A DNA stretch of 24,547 bases from the NCBI GenBank assembly GCA_003022815.1, contig PXSL01000048.1, positions 1-24,547 on the forward strand. Reading direction: 5' to 3'. This stretch comes from Halobacteriales archaeon SW_5_68_122. GTDB taxonomy: Archaea; Halobacteriota; Halobacteria; Halobacteriales; Haloarculaceae. A model generated the notes under the pieces. The model saw only the letters and a list, made by a program, of their open reading frames with translations, was not told the origin of the DNA and did no database searches. Position 1 is the first letter of the stretch, and each line of letters opens with the position of its first letter. The translations under genes were made by a program, and so were the position numbers. Positions 21,904 to 24,547 of the stretch are shown in pieces.

Positions 21904-23635
21904 CTACTGCAGGGACTCGTACTCGGCGACCATCTCCTCGTAGGTCTCGATGGCCGCCTCGACAGGCTCCGGCGTCGACATCTCGATGCCGGCCGTCTCG
22001 AGCAACTCGAGGGGGTAGCCCCGCGAGCCCGACCGGAGGAACTCCCGGTAGTCGGCGGCCGCGGGCTCGCCCTCCTCGAGGATGCGGTCGACGATGGCGT
22101 TGGCCGCGCTGATGCCCGTCGCGTACTGGTACACGTAGTACGCCCGGTAGAAGTGGGGGATGCGCATCCACTCGCGGACGATGCGGTCGTCGACGACCGC
22201 CGGCTCGTAGTAGTCGGCCTTCAGCCCGCGGTACAGCTCGTCGAGCCGGTCCGGTGTCAGCGCCTCGCCGTCGGCCGATAGCTCGTGGGCGCGGTGCTCG
22301 AAGGAGGCGAACATCGTCTGGCGGAACAGCGTCGACCGGAACCGCTCGAGGTACTCGTCGATGACGTGCCGGCGGAACGCCTCGTCGTCGACCGTCTCCA
22401 GCAGGTGATGCGTCAACAGTGCCTCGTTGACCGTCGAGGCCACCTCGGCGACGAATATAGTGGCCCAGTTCGTGGGCCAGCGTGTACATTGAGGAGACGT
22501 CGTCCTGGTAGTTCATCAGGATGAACGGCTGGCTGTCGTAGGTGCCGCTGCTGTAGGCGCCGGACTGCTTGTTGGCCGTCTCGTACACGTCGACCCACCG
22601 CGAGTCGAGGCCCTCGGCCATCCGGTCGCGGTAGTCCGCTCCGAGCGGCTCGACGGCATCGACGACGTACTCCCTGGCGCGGTCGTACTCGAGGTCCGGC
22701 CCCTCCTCGCCGGCCAGCGGCGCGTAGAGGTCCCACATCCGCAGTTCGTCGACCCCGAGACAGTCCCGCTTCAGCTCGGCGTGGCGGTGCAGGACGTCCA
22801 GGTTCGCCTCGACGGTCTCAACCAGCGTGTCGTACACCGACGCCGGCACGTTCGGCCCGTCCAGCGCCGCCTCCCGGGCGGTCTCGTAGTTCCGGGCGGC
22901 GGCGAGCTTCTCGTCGGCCGTCACGCTGTTCTCGTAGGCCGTCCCCACCGTGTTGCGATACTCCGCCCACTCGTCGTAGAACGCCTCGTACACCCGTCGC
23001 CGGACGTCCCGGTCGGGGTGCTTCTGGAGCTTCGTGAAGTTCGACAGCGTGATACGCCGCGGCTCGCCGTCGACATCGACGGCGGGGAACTCGACGTCGG
23101 CGTTGGTCAGCATATTGTACACCTCGCCGGCGGCGCCGGTCACCTCGCCGAGGTCCGCCAGCAGTTCCTCTATCTCCGCCGACCGGGTGTGCGGCTTCAT
23201 CCGGAGGGCGTCGTCGAAGTAATGGTCGTACTCCGCCAGCTCGGGGTTATCCTCGATGAACTCGTCGATGATCTCGCGGTCGATCGACTGCAGTTCCGGC
23301 TCGATGAAGCTGGCCGCGCTGGAGGCGTCTGCCGACAGCGACTGTGCCCGCGCCGCCAGCGCCTGGTAGGTCTGGTTCGTGGTGTCCTCGTCCCGTCGCA
23401 TCCGGGCGTAGGCTGCGACATTGGCCACCTCGCGCATGATGGACTCCCGGAGCTCTAGCACCTCCCGGAGCGCCTCGGCGTCCTCGGTGACCCGGCCCTC
23501 GTAGGCCGACAGCTCATCGAGGCGCTCTTCGACCTCGGCGTAGGCGGCCTCCCACTCCTCGTCGTCGGCGTAGAGGTCCGAGAGGTCCCAGGTGTACTCC
23601 TCGGCGACCTCGCTCCGCTCGGGAACCGAACTCAT
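21904..23635 (-). pseudogene. pepF: oligoendopeptidase F (M3 family), deletion and frameshift after HELGH
   Basis: PepF is a cytoplasmic zinc peptidase that degrades short peptides. The first 392 residues are normal, from SEVAEEYTWDLSDLYADDEE through LSNFTKLQKHPDRDVRRRVYEAF and YDSQPFILMNYQDDVSSMYTL to HELGH (388-392). Right after HELGHY the frame turns into arginine-rich nonsense. The family sequence resumes one frame away as IFVAEVASTVNEALLTHHLL and ends normally at 21904. The roughly 20 residues usually found between HELGH and the third-ligand Glu region (an SxH...QPxVYSDY-like stretch) are absent. The gene is about 65 bp shorter than a typical 598-codon homologue. The junction is at about 22452-22462. 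ATG 23635 is the family-like start and follows a GCTTTAGG element by 29 nt; truA ends 37 bp upstream. Confidence 0.88.
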
Positions 23636-23672
23636 GGCCGCCGGTATGGCCGCCGCCGCCCTAAAGCCGTCG

Positions 23673-24479
23673 TCACCGGTCACCCTCGGCCGTCGACAGC
23701 GCGCTCGCCACCCGCGCGCCGGCCAGCCGTCGGCGTCGACGCTCCGCGAAGACCGCCCGCGCGCTCTCGGCGGCCTCGGCGTCGACCTCGAAGCCGACCG
23801 ACGGGTACCGCACCCCGACCAGCACCAGCGGCTCGGGGGCCGCCGGGGCGATGCCGTCGGGACCCTCCAGTGGCTCGGCCGCGAGCGCGCGGTCCAGAAA
23901 TCCGGGGTTGCGGCGGCCCGTCGCGACGGCCGCGACGGCCGAGATCAGCCGCCGGACCAGTTGCCGGGCGAAGCCGCCGGCCCGACAGTCGACGACCAGG
24001 AACTCCCCCTCGCGCTCGACGGACACCGACAGGTCCCGGACCGTCCCCGTCTCGTCCGACGTGAAATTATGGAAGTCATGGCGCCCGGAGAGCCGCTCGC
24101 AGGTGGCCCGGGCCAGCGCGTCGTTGACCTCGGGCGCGAACAAGTAGTACCGGTAGGTTCGCTCGGTGGCGTCGTGGGTGGCGTGGAAGTTGGCGTCGAC
24201 ATTGGCCGACGCCCACGCACGGACGTCGGCCGGCAACTCGGCGTTGAGCGCCCGCGGCTGGAGCCAGTCGGGCGCCTCGAAGGCGACCGTCTGGGCACGC
24301 GCGGAGACGCCGGCGTCGGTCCGGCCGGCCGCCGCGTAGCCGGCCGGCGCTCCGTCCTCGAACTCGACGCTGAGAGACCGGAGCGCCTCGAACAGCGCGT
24401 CCTCGATGGTCTCGCCGTGAGGCTGGCGCTGGAAGCCGCGGTAGCCGGTGCCGTCGTAGGCCAGCCGGAAGGCGCGCAT
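23673..24479 (-). CDS. truA: tRNA pseudouridine synthase A
   Basis: The 268-residue enzyme isomerises uridines 38-40 in the tRNA anticodon arm. It has the family start MRAFRLAYDGTGYRGFQRQP and the catalytic loop AAGRTDAGVSA with the nucleophile Asp55. Then come FHATHDATERTYRYYLF, GRHDFHNFTSDE (the archaeal TruA form of the FxNFxxxE region) and CRAGGFARQLVRRLISAV. The C-terminal 45 residues are alanine/arginine-rich and variable. The frame is clean. A GGTTAAGCC element on the minus strand is centred 27 nt from the ATG, which supports both the start and a leaderless transcript. pepF follows 37 bp downstream on the same strand with its own TATA-like element. Confidence 0.95.
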   Translation of the reverse strand: MRAFRLAYDGTGYRGFQRQPHGETIEDALFEALRSLSVEFEDGAPAGYAAAGRTDAGVSARAQTVAFEAPDWLQPRALNAELPADVRAWASANVDANFHATHDATERTYRYYLFAPEVNDALARATCERLSGRHDFHNFTSDETGTVRDLSVSVEREGEFLVVDCRAGGFARQLVRRLISAVAAVATGRRNPGFLDRALAAEPLEGPDGIAPAAPEPLVLVGVRYPSVGFEVDAEAAESARAVFAERRRRRLAGARVASALSTAEGDR

Positions 24480-24502
24480 GCCGCCGGCTACGGCCCGGGG
24501 CG

Positions 24503-24508
24503 GCTTAA
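24503..24508 (-). promoter_or_regulatory. TATA-like element of truA
   Basis: GTTAAG on the minus strand, centred 27 nt from the truA ATG. Confidence 0.4.
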
Positions 24509-24520
24509 CCCGTGGCGCCG

Positions 24521-24547
24521 CTACAGATCCCGCGAGACCCGTATCTC
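24521..24547 (-). CDS. possible 3' end of an upstream minus-strand gene
   Basis: Entering from the right edge, one minus-strand frame reads EIRVSRDL and stops at TAG 24521, 41 bp before the truA ATG. Same-strand neighbours make a gene here likely, but eight codons cannot identify it or prove that it is coding. Confidence 0.25.
   Translation of the reverse strand, partial: EIRVSRDL

Overview
The window is haloarchaeal chromosomal DNA. The evidence is strong GC richness, very acidic proteins (runs of D/E, few K), archaeal informational genes (class I lysyl-tRNA synthetase, S19e, a PDCD5-family protein, a proteasome-activating nucleotidase) and a haloarchaeal type-H malate synthase. Many genes also have a T/A-rich TATA-like element centred about 26-30 nt before the start codon, the arrangement expected for leaderless haloarchaeal transcripts. 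The genus cannot be fixed from sequence reading alone. I see no rRNA, tRNA, CRISPR array, insertion sequence or phage gene.

Layout. (1) 1-3.4 kb: the 3' end of an R2-like di-metal oxidase gene, then aceA and aceB, the two enzymes of the glyoxylate bypass, each with its own promoter region; aceB is followed by three consecutive hairpins and T-tracts. (2) 3.4-6.4 kb: a small unknown gene, a frameshifted rdgB followed by a tandem 90-bp duplication, an SDR gene that lacks its catalytic segment, a PIN-like gene and a broken small membrane protein gene. (3) 6.5-9.9 kb, all minus strand: a TrkA-type RCK protein, a PP-loop ATPase, a PDCD5-like protein, rps19e and a YbhN/UPF0104 membrane protein. (4) 10.0-13.4 kb: a broken thiL, a site-2-type M50 protease, a small DUF7123-like protein and a MobB-like/MoaE molybdopterin synthase. 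(5) 13.4-18 kb: a broken pyrH overlapping lysS, a second M50/PDZ protease with a one-base lesion, and a second DUF7123-like gene in a two-gene unit. (6) 18.2-24.5 kb: a long PitA-type HemQ fusion, pan, a broken pepF and truA.

Most genes are core housekeeping genes: carbon anabolism on acetate, nucleotide cleaning, K+ regulation, translation, cofactor synthesis, regulated proteolysis, heme synthesis and tRNA modification. I do not see a defence or secondary-metabolism island. Three things stand out. First, eight core-type genes carry a frameshift or a missing block of tens of bases, usually at a point where the family's reading frame resumes cleanly; this is either an assembly/consensus problem or real decay, and it must be settled before any of these genes is interpreted. 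Second, the HemQ gene encodes one HemQ domain plus four ABM-like modules in tandem. Third, two DUF7123-like genes share recognisable upstream sequence, and each sits next to an M50 protease.
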